Origin: Neomegalonema perideroedes DSM 15528
GTDB lineage: Bacteria; Pseudomonadota; Alphaproteobacteria; Rhodobacterales; Rhodobacteraceae
Direction of reading: 5' to 3'
Assembly: GCF_000374145.1 (NCBI RefSeq)
Contig: NZ_KB893654.1
Span: 266,106-330,105 of the forward strand
DNA: 64,000 bases
Shown: positions 44,243 through 53,384 of the stretch, piece by piece
Position numbering within the stretch: position 1 is the first letter of the stretch
Layout: each line of letters begins with the position of its first letter
Notes under the pieces: model-generated
Seen by the model: only the letters and a program-made list of their open reading frames with translations
Told to the model about the DNA's origin: nothing
The model's database searches: none
Made by a program: the position numbers and the translations under genes

Positions 44243-45375
44243 CAGGCGGTCTCCTGCGGCGAGGCGGCGGCCTTCCAGAGCGGCGGCGGCTCGCGGGCTT
44301 CGCGGACGAGGGTCAGGGCTTTGCGCATGACTCCCGGAAGGGCGGCCTGCGCCTCGGCCATGGGCGTCCAGATTCCGCGTTGGGGGAGGGCGCGCGGATC
44401 AGCCGCTTCGGCCGCGTAGACGTCGAGAATTAGAGAGAAATGGGTGAAGATCTGTCTAATCTCTCCGATCCGCCGCCAAGCCAAAGCCAGAGGCGCGGCG
44501 GCGCGGCGGGCCTCCGCCTCGGGCGGGAGGGGGGTCCAGTCGGTGCCGGGAATCTCCAGCATCCCCCCGAGAAGGCCCTTCTCCGGGCGGCGGGTCAGCA
44601 GAATCGCCCCGTCGGGCCGCAGGGCCGCGAAGACCGCGCCCCGCCGCTCGGGACGCGGCGCTTTGGGCGTCTTGCGCGGCAATTGCGCGGCGATTCCCCG
44701 CTTGCGGCCTGCGCAGGGCTCGCGCCAAGGGCAGGGCGCGCAATCGGGATCGCGCGGACGGCAGATCGTCGCGCCGAGATCCATCACGGCCTGAGCGTAG
44801 TCTCCGGGGCGCTCCTGCGGCGTCAGGGCGGCGGCGAGGGCGCGCAGGGCGGGCTTGCCCTTCGGCAAAGGCTCCTCCATGGCGAAGAGCCGCGCCATGA
44901 CCCGCTCGACGTTGCCGTCGACCACCACGGCGGGCTCGTCGTCGAGAATCGCCGCCAGAGCCGCCGCCGTATAAGGCCCGACGCCGGGAATCTCGCGCCA
45001 TGCGGCTTCCGAGCGCGGAAAGCCCTCCGCCGCGAGCTTCTGCGCCGCCGCATGGAGGTTGCGCGCCCGGGCGTAATAGCCGAGCCCCGCCCAGGCGGCC
45101 AAAACCTCCTCGCGCGGGGCGGCGGCGAGATCCTCCACCTTCGGCCAGCGCGCCAGAAAGGCCGCGTGATAGGGCTTCACGGCGGCGAGGGTGGTCTGTT
45201 GCGCCATGGCCTCCGAGAGCCAGACGGCGTAAGGATCGGGCCGCCCGCCCGCCGCGCGGTCTTCGGGGCGCAGACGCCAAGGCAGACGCCTGCCATGGCG
45301 GTCGTACCAGGCCAGAAGCCCGGCGGAGAGGGCGCGGGCGGTTCGGGGATTCGGGAGAGGGGCGGCGGCGCTCAC
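44242..45375 (-). CDS. mutY: A/G-specific adenine DNA glycosylase
   Basis: 377 residues from GTG 45375; the frame extends to 45822, but the extra part is low-complexity and overlaps the divergent DUF721 gene. Motifs: WLSEAMAQQTTLAAVKPYHA (catalytic Glu region), the helix-hairpin-helix IPGVGPYTAAALAAI, the catalytic Asp in VVDGNVERVMAR, and an iron-sulfur set of four Cys in ICRPRDPDCAPCPWREPC. The C-terminal NUDIX-like domain that reads 8-oxoG spans about 240-350. It removes adenine opposite 8-oxoguanine. Confidence 0.93.
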   Translation of the reverse strand: MSAAAPLPNPRTARALSAGLLAWYDRHGRRLPWRLRPEDRAAGGRPDPYAVWLSEAMAQQTTLAAVKPYHAAFLARWPKVEDLAAAPREEVLAAWAGLGYYARARNLHAAAQKLAAEGFPRSEAAWREIPGVGPYTAAALAAILDDEPAVVVDGNVERVMARLFAMEEPLPKGKPALRALAAALTPQERPGDYAQAVMDLGATICRPRDPDCAPCPWREPCAGRKRGIAAQLPRKTPKAPRPERRGAVFAALRPDGAILLTRRPEKGLLGGMLEIPGTDWTPLPPEAEARRAAAPLALAWRRIGEIRQIFTHFSLILDVYAAEAADPRALPQRGIWTPMAEAQAALPGVMRKALTLVREAREPPPLWKAAASPQETA

Positions 45376-45541
45376 GTCGGCTTGATTCCCAATCGCTGAG
45401 AAAACACCTATTGAAGGGGCTAAGATGGCGCTCTCCGTCCGAAGCCGCAAGCTTGGGGCGCGAGATCGGGCGCTTCGACATTCCTCCGCGCGCCTCCGTC
45501 GGTTCGGAGCGCGCCCGAACAGCCGCAGGAGCCTCGCGCCG

Positions 45542-46171
45542 ATGGCCGAACCGCCGAAAGACGCGCCGCCTTCGGAGCCTGAGCCCGAAGCGCCGAAATC
45601 CGCGCAGAAGCCCCGCGCCAAGGCGCGCGGAGGCGCGGCCGGGGCCTCCGGAGGTTTTTCAGGAGGCGGCAAGCGGCTCAAAAGATTCGCCAGCCTCGGC
45701 GATTGCGCCGCGCCGCTCATGCGCCCGGTCTTCGAGAAGCGCGGCTTCGCCGAGGCCCGCATCGCCGCCGACTGGACGACCATCGTCGGGGTTCGGCTGG
45801 CGCGTCTCTGCCGCCCGATCAAGATTCTGCGTCAGGGCCCGCGCGGATCTCAGGAGGGCGGCCTGCTCGTGATCGGCGCGCGCAGCGGCGCCGCCATGGA
45901 GCTGACCCACGCCGCGCCGCAGATCGTCGAGCGCGTCAACGTCTTCTACGGCCGTCGGGTCGTGGATCGGCTGAAGGTGGATCAGACCCTCGCGCCTTCG
46001 GCCCGGCCTCCGGCGTCCGCGCCTCCGCCTGAATCTCCGCCGCCCTTGGCCGAGCCTCTGGCGGCGCTCGACGCCATAGACGATCCGGGGCTGCGCGCGG
46101 CGCTGGAGCGTCTGGCGCGCAACCGCGTCTCCTTCTCCAATTCCCCCAGCACATCCCGGAAGGTTCCATGA
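45542..46171 (+). CDS. DUF721 family protein (possible DciA-type helicase loader)
   Basis: 209 residues from the ATG at 45542; the open frame begins at 45425 but overlaps the mutY upstream region. The first 45 residues are a Pro/Lys-rich tail. The DUF721 fold follows: AAPLMRPVFEKRGFAEARIA, ADWTTIVGVRLARLCRP and VERVNVFYGRRVVDRLKV. DUF721 includes DciA, which loads DnaB in bacteria lacking DnaC, and that role is plausible but unproven here. Its stop overlaps the DsbA start (ATGA). Confidence 0.8.
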   Translation: MAEPPKDAPPSEPEPEAPKSAQKPRAKARGGAAGASGGFSGGGKRLKRFASLGDCAAPLMRPVFEKRGFAEARIAADWTTIVGVRLARLCRPIKILRQGPRGSQEGGLLVIGARSGAAMELTHAAPQIVERVNVFYGRRVVDRLKVDQTLAPSARPPASAPPPESPPPLAEPLAALDAIDDPGLRAALERLARNRVSFSNSPSTSRKVP

Positions 46172-47055
46172 TCTCCAGCCATTCCACGCTTCGTCTGACC
46201 GCCGCCGCGGTCTTCGCCTTGTCTCTGGCCGCCTGCGATCAGGTCGGATCGGGATCCTCCTCCGGCTCCGGCTCCGGCTCGACGCCCGCCGCCTCCTCGA
46301 CGCCAGCCGCTTCGGCCACGACTTCGGCCGCGGCTCCTGCGGCCCCCGCTCCGGCTCAGGCCGAGGCGACGCCCGAGCCGGCGACTGCGACGACCGAGGC
46401 CGCGACCCCGGCGCCGGCCGCCGCGCCCGTCGCCGAAGCTCCGGCGGCCCCGGAGGAGGCCGAAGCGGCTCCGGCGGCTTCAGAGGAGGCTTCGGCGGCC
46501 TCTCCGGCTCCGGCGGTCTCCGGCCCGCTCATGGCCGACGCGCCTCTGGGCTCGCCGGAGGCCAAGGTCACGGTGATCGAATACGCCTCGCTGAGCTGCC
46601 CGCATTGCGCGGTCTTCCAGACCCAGACCGCCGCCGCCTTCAAGGCGAAATACGTCGAGACGGGCCTCGTGCGGTTCATCCACCGCGATTTTCCGCTGAA
46701 CGACCCGGCGATGATCGGCGCCATCGCGGCCCGTTGCGACGGTTCGCCGCAGAAATACCACGCCTTCATCGACCTGCTCATGCGCCAGCAGGATTCCTGG
46801 GCCTTCCAGCGCGACGGCCAGAGCATCGTCCGCGAGGTCAAGCGCATCGCGCAGCTGGGCGGCGTCTCGGGCGAGAAGCTGGACGCCTGCTTTGAAAACG
46901 CCGAACTCGGTCAATGGATTCTCGAAACGGCGCGGCAGGGCGAAAGCCAATATGGCGTGAACTCCACCCCGAGCTTCATCATCAACGGCAAGGCCTATAA
47001 GGGCGGGCATTCTCTGGCGGAGCTTTCGGCGGCGATCGATCCTCTGCTGAAATGA
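46168..47055 (+). CDS. DsbA-family thiol:disulfide protein with Ala/Pro-rich linker, likely lipoprotein
   Basis: 295 residues. The N-terminal signal ends LSLAAC with a possible lipidated Cys23. Residues 24-118 are an Ala/Pro/Thr/Glu-rich linker. The thioredoxin-like domain has the redox site CPHC at 144-147 (EYASLSCPHCAVF) and the cis-Pro region STPSFIINGKAYKGG. It would oxidise or isomerise cysteines in the periplasm while tethered to the inner membrane. It is coupled to DUF721 by an ATGA overlap. In many relatives smc follows this gene; here the ATP synthase operon does. Confidence 0.88.
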   Translation: MISSHSTLRLTAAAVFALSLAACDQVGSGSSSGSGSGSTPAASSTPAASATTSAAAPAAPAPAQAEATPEPATATTEAATPAPAAAPVAEAPAAPEEAEAAPAASEEASAASPAPAVSGPLMADAPLGSPEAKVTVIEYASLSCPHCAVFQTQTAAAFKAKYVETGLVRFIHRDFPLNDPAMIGAIAARCDGSPQKYHAFIDLLMRQQDSWAFQRDGQSIVREVKRIAQLGGVSGEKLDACFENAELGQWILETARQGESQYGVNSTPSFIINGKAYKGGHSLAELSAAIDPLLK

Positions 47056-47098
47056 CCATTGGTCGCAGGGGCGGGCCTTTTTGACGAAGGCCCGCGCC

Positions 47099-47127
47099 TT
47101 GACGCCCCATAGACCCCTTTGTATGGT
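47099..47127 (+). promoter_or_regulatory. Promoter of the atp operon
   Basis: TTGACG (47099-47104), a 17-bp spacer, then TATGGT (47122-47127). It lies about 107 bp upstream of the atpI start and after the dsbA gene. A GC hairpin at 47071-47095 (GCGGGCC / GGCCCGC) just before it may end the dsbA transcript. Confidence 0.6.
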
Positions 47128-47233
47128 GCGCGCGCTTCGTCGCGGAAACTTTACGAAAGCTCCGGGGCGGATTGAGGGGAGAAAAGCGGGCCGCGGCTGA
47201 AATCGGCGCCCTGTTTTGGAGGATGGCTCCGAA

Positions 47234-47575
47234 ATGAAGGGCGAAGAGGCGGTCAGGCCCGAACGCGAAGCGGATCCGGAGGCGCTCAAAGCTCTTGAAG
47301 CGCGCATAGCGCGCGCAAGGGAGAAGTTGACGCCTGAAAGACCTGCTCCGGCGTGGAGGGGCGGCAAATTCGCCGGCGCCTCCTTGGCTTGGCGCATGGT
47401 GCTCGAGCTGATGATCGGCTGCGCGCTCGGCGGGCTGATCGGCTGGGCTCTGGACTCGGCTTTCGGAACCTTCCCCCTCATCACGGCGATATTCGGCGGG
47501 CTGGGCTTCGCGGCGGGCGTCAAGACGATGTTGCGCAGCGCGAGGGAAGCGGATAACTCCGCACGGCGAAGCTGA
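47234..47575 (+). CDS. atpI: ATP synthase protein I
   Basis: 113 residues from the ATG at 47234 with GGAGG about 12 bases upstream. The N-terminal half is charged; then two membrane helices (MVLELMIGCALGGLIGWALD and FPLITAIFGGLGFAAGVKTM) with the Gly-rich pattern of AtpI. It assists assembly of the c-ring. It stands directly upstream of atpB, as usual in alphaproteobacteria. Confidence 0.88.
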   Translation: MKGEEAVRPEREADPEALKALEARIARAREKLTPERPAPAWRGGKFAGASLAWRMVLELMIGCALGGLIGWALDSAFGTFPLITAIFGGLGFAAGVKTMLRSAREADNSARRS

Positions 47576-47623
47576 TACGGATCAGACCCGGCGCCGCGCG
47601 CGCCAAGCGAGAGAGGGCGAGCT

Positions 47624-48373
47624 TTGGCGGACGCGAGCGGCGGCGGAATGCATATCGACCCGATGTATCAATTCGCGATCAAAGAGATCGTGCCGATTCA
47701 TCTCGGGGGCCTGAATCTCTCCTTCACCAATTCGGCGCTTTGGTCGTTCTACGCGGTGGGCGCGACCATTCTGCTCTTCTCCTTCGCGATGCGCGGCGGG
47801 GCTCTGGTGCCCGACCGGGTGCAGTCGGTGGCGGAAGGCTTCTACGGCTTCGTGCGCAACATGGTCCGCGACGCGGCCGGCGACGAGGGCCTGAAATACT
47901 TCCCCTACATCTTCACGATCTTTCTGTTCGTCTTCTTCGCGAACATGCTCGGGATGCTGCCCTACAGCTTCACCGTCACGAGCCATCTCGCGGTGACGGG
48001 CGCTCTGGCGCTCGCGGTCTTCGTCACGGTCACGGCCATCGGCTTTAAGAAGCACGGGACGCATTTCTTCTCGTTCTTCGTGCCGAAAGACGCCCCGGGC
48101 TGGCTCAAGCCCATCCTCGCCGTGATCGAAGTCATCTCCTATTTCGTGCGCCCCCTCAGCCATTCGGTCCGTCTTGCGGCGAACATGGTGGCGGGGCACG
48201 CGATGCTCAAGGTCTTCGCGGGCTTCGCGGCGGCCATGGGCGTGGCCGGCGTCCTGCCGATGCTCGGCATGCTCGGCGTGACGGCGCTCGAATTCCTCGT
48301 CTGCGCCATTCAGGCCTACGTCTTCGCCATCCTCACGGCGATCTATCTCAACGACGCGCTGCATATGCACTAA
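47624..48373 (+). CDS. atpB: ATP synthase F0 subunit a
   Basis: 249 residues from TTG 47624 ([17 protein letters not shown]), with GAGAGGGCGAG upstream; an ATG at 47648 is the alternative. Membrane helices and the conserved proton-path Arg in [17 protein letters not shown] near residue 185 are present. Subunit a forms the stator half-channels next to the c-ring. It is in the F0 operon atpI-B-E-F'-F. Confidence 0.95.
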   Translation: MADASGGGMHIDPMYQFAIKEIVPIHLGGLNLSFTNSALWSFYAVGATILLFSFAMRGGALVPDRVQSVAEGFYGFVRNMVRDAAGDEGLKYFPYIFTIFLFVFFANMLGMLPYSFTVTSHLAVTGALALAVFVTVTAIGFKKHGTHFFSFFVPKDAPGWLKPILAVIEVISYFVRPLSHSVRLAANMVAGHAMLKVFAGFAAAMGVAGVLPMLGMLGVTALEFLVCAIQAYVFAILTAIYLNDALHMH

Positions 48374-48414
48374 GGCGCGACTTCAACGTTCATAGCGGTC
48401 AACAGGAGCTCATC

Positions 48415-48654
48415 ATGGAAATCGAAGCCGCCGCCGCCCTCGGAAAATACATCGGCGCGGGCCTCGCCTGCCTCGCCATGGCTGGAGCCGGCATCGGCAT
48501 CGGCCATGTGGCCGGCAACTTCCTCAACGGCGCGCTGCGCAACCCCGCCGCCGCCAAAGAGCAGCAGGGCAACTTCTTCATCGGCATGGCCTTCGCCGAG
48601 GCCCTCGGCCTCTTCGGCTTCCTGGTCGCGCTGATCCTGGTCTTCGTCGCCTGA
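48415..48654 (+). CDS. atpE: ATP synthase F0 subunit c
   Basis: 79 residues, two helices joined by the polar loop [11 protein letters not shown]. The Gly-rich first helix ([14 protein letters not shown]) and the ion-binding Glu62 in [13 protein letters not shown] are intact, and nothing suggests sodium specificity. It forms the rotating c-ring. It is preceded by ACAGGAGC, a good ribosome site. Confidence 0.97.
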   Translation: MEIEAAAALGKYIGAGLACLAMAGAGIGIGHVAGNFLNGALRNPAAAKEQQGNFFIGMAFAEALGLFGFLVALILVFVA

Positions 48655-48735
48655 TTTTCGGACGACCTTCGGCGGGGCGCGGCTTGATCCGCGTCCCGCC
48701 TGATCCGATCCCGACCCCCCGCAGCCGGAGGCGTT

Positions 48736-49275
48736 ATGGCGACCCCAGCCCATGCGGCGGCCGAACAGTCGGCCGGCATGCCGCAACTCGATTTCTCCAC
48801 CTATCCCGCCCAGATCTTCTGGGCCGCGGTGGCGCTCTTCGTCCTCTATCGGTATCTGAGCCGTCGGGCGATCCCGCAGATGGAGGCCGCGCTGGCCGCG
48901 CGCCATGAAGCCATCGGAGGCAGCCTTGAGGCCGCCGCGGCCGCGCGCCGCGAAGCCGAGCAGGCCGAAGCCGATTATCAAAAATCCCTCGCCGAGGCCC
49001 GGGCCCGGGCTCAGGCCACCTTGGCCGAGGCCAAGGCCAAAAGCGACGCCGCGCTGGCCGCGCGCCTCGCCGAGGCCGACGCCTCCATCGCCCAGAAGAC
49101 CGCCGCGGGCGAAGCGCGCATCGCCGAGATCCGCGCCTCCGCCGAAACCGACGTGCGTTCGGTGGCCTCCGAGGCGGCCGCCGCCATTCTGGAGCGTTTC
49201 CTGCCCGGTCAGGCCGACGCCGCGGAAGTCTCGCGCGCGGTCGAGGACGGGCTCGCCGGTCTGAAGAGGAGCTGA
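48736..49275 (+). CDS. atpF': ATP synthase F0 subunit b' (AtpF')
   Basis: 179 residues. A membrane helix lies near residues 25-45 (QIFWAAVALFVLYRYLS), then a long Ala/Glu-rich alpha-helical stalk. Paired, non-identical b and b' genes are typical of alphaproteobacteria and phototrophs. The b' stalk dimerises with the following b subunit. Four nt separate its stop from the b start. Confidence 0.92.
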   Translation: MATPAHAAAEQSAGMPQLDFSTYPAQIFWAAVALFVLYRYLSRRAIPQMEAALAARHEAIGGSLEAAAAARREAEQAEADYQKSLAEARARAQATLAEAKAKSDAALAARLAEADASIAQKTAAGEARIAEIRASAETDVRSVASEAAAAILERFLPGQADAAEVSRAVEDGLAGLKRS

Positions 49276-49279
49276 GGCC

Positions 49280-49759
49280 ATGCGCGATTACGAATGGGTT
49301 CTGCTCAGCTTCATCATCTTCATGGCCATCCTCTGGTATGTGGGCGCCTTTAAGAAGATCGGGGCTTCTCTCGACAGCCGCGCCGCCGAGATTCAGGCGC
49401 AGCTCGACGAGGCCAAAGCCGCCCGCGCCGAGGCTCAGGAGCTGCTCGCCAGCTTCGAAGCCAAGCGCGCCAGCGCCGAGGCCGAAGCTCAGGGCATCGT
49501 CGCCCGCGCCGAGGAGGAGGCCAAAAAGGCCCTCTCCGACGCCGAGGCGGAGATCGAGCGCGCCATGGCCCGCCGTCTGAAGAGCGCCGAAGAGCGCATC
49601 GCTCAGGCCGAGGCCGCCGCCAAGCGCAAAGTGCATGACGCCGCGGCCGACGCCGCCGTCTCCGCCGCGAGCCGCGTGCTCGGCGCCCGCCTTGAAGGCT
49701 CCGCCGGCGAGGCCGCCCTCGACGAGGGCCTTAAGGAAGTCGCGCAGCGGCTGCATTAA
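49280..49759 (+). CDS. atpF: ATP synthase F0 subunit b
   Basis: 159 residues. An N-terminal helix (YEWVLLSFIIFMAILWYVGA) is followed by a long charged coiled coil (AKAARAEAQELLASFEAKRA). It is the second stator subunit and the last gene of the F0 operon, followed by a terminator. The F1 genes are not in the window, as is common in this group. Confidence 0.93.
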   Translation: MRDYEWVLLSFIIFMAILWYVGAFKKIGASLDSRAAEIQAQLDEAKAARAEAQELLASFEAKRASAEAEAQGIVARAEEEAKKALSDAEAEIERAMARRLKSAEERIAQAEAAAKRKVHDAAADAAVSAASRVLGARLEGSAGEAALDEGLKEVAQRLH

Positions 49760-49792
49760 GCTCCGCCGAATCGCCTCCTGATCAATGCGACG

Positions 49793-49823
49793 AACGCCCC
49801 ATCTCCTCGGAGGGGGGCGTTTT
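49793..49823 (+). terminator. Terminator after the atp operon
   Basis: AACGCCCC (49793-49800) pairs with GGGGCGTT (49814-49821), the inner CTCC/GGAG adds pairs, and the stem ends in TTTT. Its position fits the end of the F0 operon. Confidence 0.75.
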
Positions 49824-50033
49824 GTCATGGAGGCTCAGGATATGGGAGGCTCAAGACATGGACGATCGCCGGACGAATGGAGGACTTGTCCGCGATCCTC
49901 GGCTGTTCTTCCCGACCGGCGTCGATGAAATCACGATGCGGATGGCCGGGGCCGCTTTCACGAGGGGCCGCAGCGCCTTCCGCTCCCTGCTTGACAATCT
50001 TCTCCGCCGCGTCCAGAGCTTGAAGCCTTGCTC

Positions 50034-50118
50034 ATTGGGGCGTCCCGCAAGGGACTGAGAGGCCGCCGCGCCGACCCATCGAACCTGATCCGGATCATGC
50101 CGGCGGAGGGAATGAGCG
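50034..50118 (+). ncRNA. TPP riboswitch (THI element)
   Basis: The conserved core is present in order: GGGGCG, then CTGAGA at 50055-50060, ACCC at 50074-50077, GAACCTGATCCGGATCAT from 50081, and GCCGGCGGAGGGAA to about 50112. It binds thiamine diphosphate and represses the ThiYZX genes. A TTGACA at 49991-49996 is a reasonable -35 for a transcript starting just before it. CGGCGG (50101-50106), part of the aptamer, can also pair with CCGCCG (50124-50129), a possible expression-platform switch. Confidence 0.93.
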
Positions 50119-50190
50119 TCGCGCCGCCGCGGGCTCAGGCTTCGTCGCAGGCGCGCGCCGCCTTCGCCTCCCGAAATTTGGAGGCTTTTC

Positions 50191-51141
50191 GTGAAATCCC
50201 CTTATCTCCTCGCCTTCGCCGCCTTTCTAGCGGCCGCGCCCGCCTCTGCGGCGGATAAGCTGACTCTGCTGCTCGACTGGTATGTGAATCCGAATCACGG
50301 GCCGATCGTCGTGGCGCAGCAGAAGGGCTTCTTCGCCGCCGAAGACCTTGAGGTGGAGATCGTCGCGCCTTCCGATCCCTCCCAGCCGCCGAAATTGGTG
50401 GCGGCGGGCCGCGCCGACATCGCGCTGGATTATCAGAGCCAGCTTTATCTGGAGCATCAGGAAGGTCTGCCGCTCAAGCGCATAGGCAGCCTGATCAATT
50501 CGCCTCTGAGCTGCCTGCTCGTGCGCGCCGACGGCCCGATTCAAAGCCTCGAAGACCTCAAGGGCAAGACCATCGGCTATTCCACGCCGGGCGTGGACGA
50601 GGTCAGCGTCTCGATTCTGCTCGCCAGCGTGGATCTGACTCTGGAGGACGTGACCATGGTCAACGTCAACTGGGCGCTGACTCAGGCGCTGCTCTCCGGG
50701 CAGGCCGACGCGGTGACCGGCGCCTATCGCAACGTCGAGCCGCACGAGATGGCGGCGGCGGGCGTGGAGGGGCGCTGCTTCTTCCCGGAGGATCGCGGCG
50801 TTCCGCCCGACGACGATCTGATCTTCGTGGCCAATCTCGAGCGCGCCAGCGAAGAGGATCAGGATAAATATCGCCGCTTCCTCAAGGCGGTGGGCTTGGG
50901 GGCGCTCTATATCCTCAACCATCCTGAGGACTCTTGGGAGGCTTTCGCGGGCTATGATTCCGATCTCGACGACGCCGCGAATAAAGCCTCTTGGGAGGCG
51001 ACGCGGGGCCGTCATTCGCTGATTCCCTCCGCCCTCGATCATGCGCGCTATAAGGCTTTCGGCGCTTGGCTCGAAGCTCACGGGACCATTGAAAAGGTTC
51101 CTCCGGTCTCCGCCCTCGCCGTGGACCTCAATGCGGATTGA
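50191..51141 (+). CDS. thiY: ABC transporter binding protein for a thiamine pyrimidine precursor (ThiY-type)
   Basis: 316 residues from GTG 50191 with GGAGG at 50180-50184. A Sec signal ends APASAAD near 21. The mature start LTLLLDWYVNPNHGPIVVA is the NMT1/THI5-like fold that binds hydroxymethylpyrimidine or its formylamino precursor. The TPP riboswitch upstream and the ATPase and permease downstream support pyrimidine import for thiamine synthesis. The exact ligand (HMP or FAMP) is inferred. Its end overlaps the next start by 11 nt. Confidence 0.9.
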   Translation: MKSPYLLAFAAFLAAAPASAADKLTLLLDWYVNPNHGPIVVAQQKGFFAAEDLEVEIVAPSDPSQPPKLVAAGRADIALDYQSQLYLEHQEGLPLKRIGSLINSPLSCLLVRADGPIQSLEDLKGKTIGYSTPGVDEVSVSILLASVDLTLEDVTMVNVNWALTQALLSGQADAVTGAYRNVEPHEMAAAGVEGRCFFPEDRGVPPDDDLIFVANLERASEEDQDKYRRFLKAVGLGALYILNHPEDSWEAFAGYDSDLDDAANKASWEATRGRHSLIPSALDHARYKAFGAWLEAHGTIEKVPPVSALAVDLNAD

Positions 51142-51934
51142 GCCCAAGGCGAAGGTGGGTTTGGACAAGCGCGGGCCGGGCCTGAGGCTTCGGGGCGAGT
51201 TGATTCTGCCTCAGGGCCGGCCCTTGTTCCGGGGTCTGGAGTTCAAGGCCGAGCCGGGGGTCTGGACCTGCCTTCTGGGCGCTTCGGGCGTGGGGAAATC
51301 CACGCTGCTGCGGCTGCTCGGAGGGCTGGAGACCGCGGGCGTCTTTCGGGGCGAGATTCTGGTTTCGGATCGGCAGCCGCTCGCGGGGCGGGCGGCTTGG
51401 ATGGCCCAGAGCGATTTGCTCGCGCCTTGGCTTTCGGTGCGCGAGAACGTCGCCTTCGGGGCGCGTCTGCGGGGCGAAAAGCCGGATTGGGTGCGGGTGG
51501 ACGCCCTGCTGGCCGAGGTCGGGTTGAAGGATTGGGCTCAGGCCCGGCCCGCCGCGCTGTCGGGCGGCATGCGCCAGAGGGCCGCCCTCGCGCGCACGCT
51601 CATGGAGAATCGGCCCGTGGCGCTGATGGACGAAGCCTTTTCGGCTCTGGACGCGGGCACCCGCGCCCGGATGCAGGAATTGGCCTTTGGGCTTCTGCAA
51701 GGGCGCACCGTGGTTCTGGCGACCCATGATCCCGGCGAGGCGGCGCGTCTGGCGAGCCGGGCCTATGTGCTGGTTCCCGATCCGGCGGGGGCGCGTCTGG
51801 CCGAGCCTCATCGCTTTGCGACGCCGCCTTTGCGCGATCCGGCCTCGCCCGACGCCTTGGCGGCTCAGGCGGCGCTTTTGGCCGAATTGCGCAAGCCGCC
51901 CCTTGAGGAAAGCCTTAGGGAGCGCGCGTCGTGA
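51131..51934 (+). CDS. thiZ: Thiamine-precursor ABC transporter ATP-binding protein (ThiZ-type)
   Basis: 267 residues from the ATG at 51131, inside the end of thiY. Walker A is GASGVGKST, the Q-loop AWMAQSDLLAPW, the signature LSGGMRQRAALARTL, Walker B VALMDEAFSALD, and the switch LATHDPGEA. The AWMAQSDLL Q-loop and the short length resemble ThiZ and other nitrate/taurine-type ATPases. It overlaps thiX by 4 nt (GTGA). Confidence 0.9.
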   Translation: MRIEPKAKVGLDKRGPGLRLRGELILPQGRPLFRGLEFKAEPGVWTCLLGASGVGKSTLLRLLGGLETAGVFRGEILVSDRQPLAGRAAWMAQSDLLAPWLSVRENVAFGARLRGEKPDWVRVDALLAEVGLKDWAQARPAALSGGMRQRAALARTLMENRPVALMDEAFSALDAGTRARMQELAFGLLQGRTVVLATHDPGEAARLASRAYVLVPDPAGARLAEPHRFATPPLRDPASPDALAAQAALLAELRKPPLEESLRERAS

Positions 51935-52677
51935 GGCGGGTTCTGGACGTTCTGATCAGCGCGGCGGGGCTGATCGCGCTCTGGGCGCTTCTGGTGCGCA
52001 TGGCGGAGCTGCCGCCTTATATGCTGCCTTCGCCTTGGCGGGTGGCGCAGGTCTTTTGGAACGACCACGCGACGCTCTGGCGCAACGCCAAAATCACCGC
52101 TTGGGAGAGTCTGGCGGGCTTCGCTTTGGGCGCTTCGGCGGGGATCGCGGCGGGGCTTCTGCTGACCATCTCCAGCCTCGCGCGGCGCTGGCTCGGGCCT
52201 TTTCTGGTGCTGAGCCAATCCGTGCCGACCTTCGCCCTCGCGCCTTTGATCGTGCTTTGGCTGGGCTTTGGGCCGGAATCCAAGATCGTGGTGGCGGCGC
52301 TCGGGATTTATTTCGTCGTGGCCTCGAATTTCTACGACGGCCTGCGCCGCACCGATCCGGGCTTGCTGGATCTGGCGCGGGTCATGGGGGCTTCGCCGCG
52401 TCGCGAGCTGTGGCGGCTGCGGATTCCGGCGGCTCTGCCTTCGCTGGGCTCGGGGCTGAAGGTGGCGGCGGCCTACGCCCCCATCGCGGCGGCGGTGGGC
52501 GAATGGGCGGGGGCCTCGCAGGGCTTGGGCTATCTCATGCTCTACGCCAACGCCCGCCTCAAGATAGACCTGATGTTCGCCGCCTTGCTGACGCTCGCGG
52601 TGTTCGGTCTGGCCTTTCATGCGCTGGTGGGCTGGGCGGCGCGGCGCATGACTTCTTGGGCGCCCGAGGCGGCTTAA
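51931..52677 (+). CDS. thiX: Thiamine-precursor ABC transporter permease (ThiX-type)
   Basis: 248 residues from GTG 51931. Six hydrophobic segments, and the BPD coupling loop near residue 150 (DLARVMGASPRRELWRLRIP). It is the membrane part of the ThiYZX importer. Its stop region overlaps the convergent hypothetical gene at 52674 by 4 nt, so there is no room for a separate terminator. Confidence 0.9.
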   Translation: MRRVLDVLISAAGLIALWALLVRMAELPPYMLPSPWRVAQVFWNDHATLWRNAKITAWESLAGFALGASAGIAAGLLLTISSLARRWLGPFLVLSQSVPTFALAPLIVLWLGFGPESKIVVAALGIYFVVASNFYDGLRRTDPGLLDLARVMGASPRRELWRLRIPAALPSLGSGLKVAAAYAPIAAAVGEWAGASQGLGYLMLYANARLKIDLMFAALLTLAVFGLAFHALVGWAARRMTSWAPEAA

Positions 52678-53228
52678 TCCTCCTCCTGAAAGGGGACGAC
52701 CGAGAGGAAGCCATGCTCAAGCCGCCCCTTGGCTTCGTCGTAGCGCTCGCTCCAGACATAGGCCCCGACGCAGGCCGCCGCGCCGTAGCTGTCGCAGTAA
52801 GAGCCGTGCAGGCTGAGCAGCAGCACCGGAATCGCGCCTCCGCCCGGCGCTGAGACGATGGCGTGGCCATGGGCTTGGAAATCATGCCGCGACCAGGGCG
52901 CCTCCGGATCTCCCGTCGAGACGAAGAGGATGCGCGGCGATCCGCCCGTGCCTTTGTGGAAGGCGGCCATGGGCGCGCATTCCAGATATTCGCCGTCGAA
53001 AAGCGCGTCGAGGATCCCGTCGCCGTTGAAATCCGTATGGCGGATGAAGGCCCAGTCCGGCGCGAGGAGTTCGCCTTCATTCTCAAGGCATTCCTGCCGC
53101 TCCGGTTCGAGCAGGGCGAGGAGAGGCGCGAAGTCGAATTCAGGCGTCTGGGCGAGGGCGGGCGGCGCGGCCGGCCCGCAGGCGAGCAGGGCGGCGAAAC
53201 AGGCGACAGCGAAACGGGCGGAGGACAT
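52674..53228 (-). CDS. Secreted hypothetical protein with an EF-hand-like segment
   Basis: 184 residues from the ATG at 53228. A signal peptide ends PALAQ near 27. The mature protein has DFNGDGILDALFDGE (a Ca-binding-like DxNxDG loop of the FG-GAP or EF-hand type) and four Cys in the second half (SYCDSYGAAACVGAYV). No family is recognised. It is probably periplasmic. It converges tail-to-tail with thiX. Confidence 0.65.
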   Translation of the reverse strand: MSSARFAVACFAALLACGPAAPPALAQTPEFDFAPLLALLEPERQECLENEGELLAPDWAFIRHTDFNGDGILDALFDGEYLECAPMAAFHKGTGGSPRILFVSTGDPEAPWSRHDFQAHGHAIVSAPGGGAIPVLLLSLHGSYCDSYGAAACVGAYVWSERYDEAKGRLEHGFLSVVPFQEED

Positions 53229-53384
53229 CGGGCGGCTTCCTCTCTGAAGGCGGGGCGGAGGCATGAGGCCGCGTCCTCCGGCCTGCGTCAAGTCTCGCGT
53301 CGGGCTTTTGGGGGGTCTTGACGCGGCGCGCGGAAGCTCAATCAATGGGCGCAGGACGAATCTCGATTCAGCGAGGGTTGCGGC

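Noticed and set aside
45376..45822. Upstream extension of the mutY frame
   Set aside because: It is antisense to the DUF721 gene and low-complexity; MutY similarity begins at the GTG at 45375.
49858..50058. 66-codon ORF upstream of thiY
   Set aside because: It ends inside the TPP riboswitch aptamer and shows no recognisable similarity; the riboswitch explains the conservation there.
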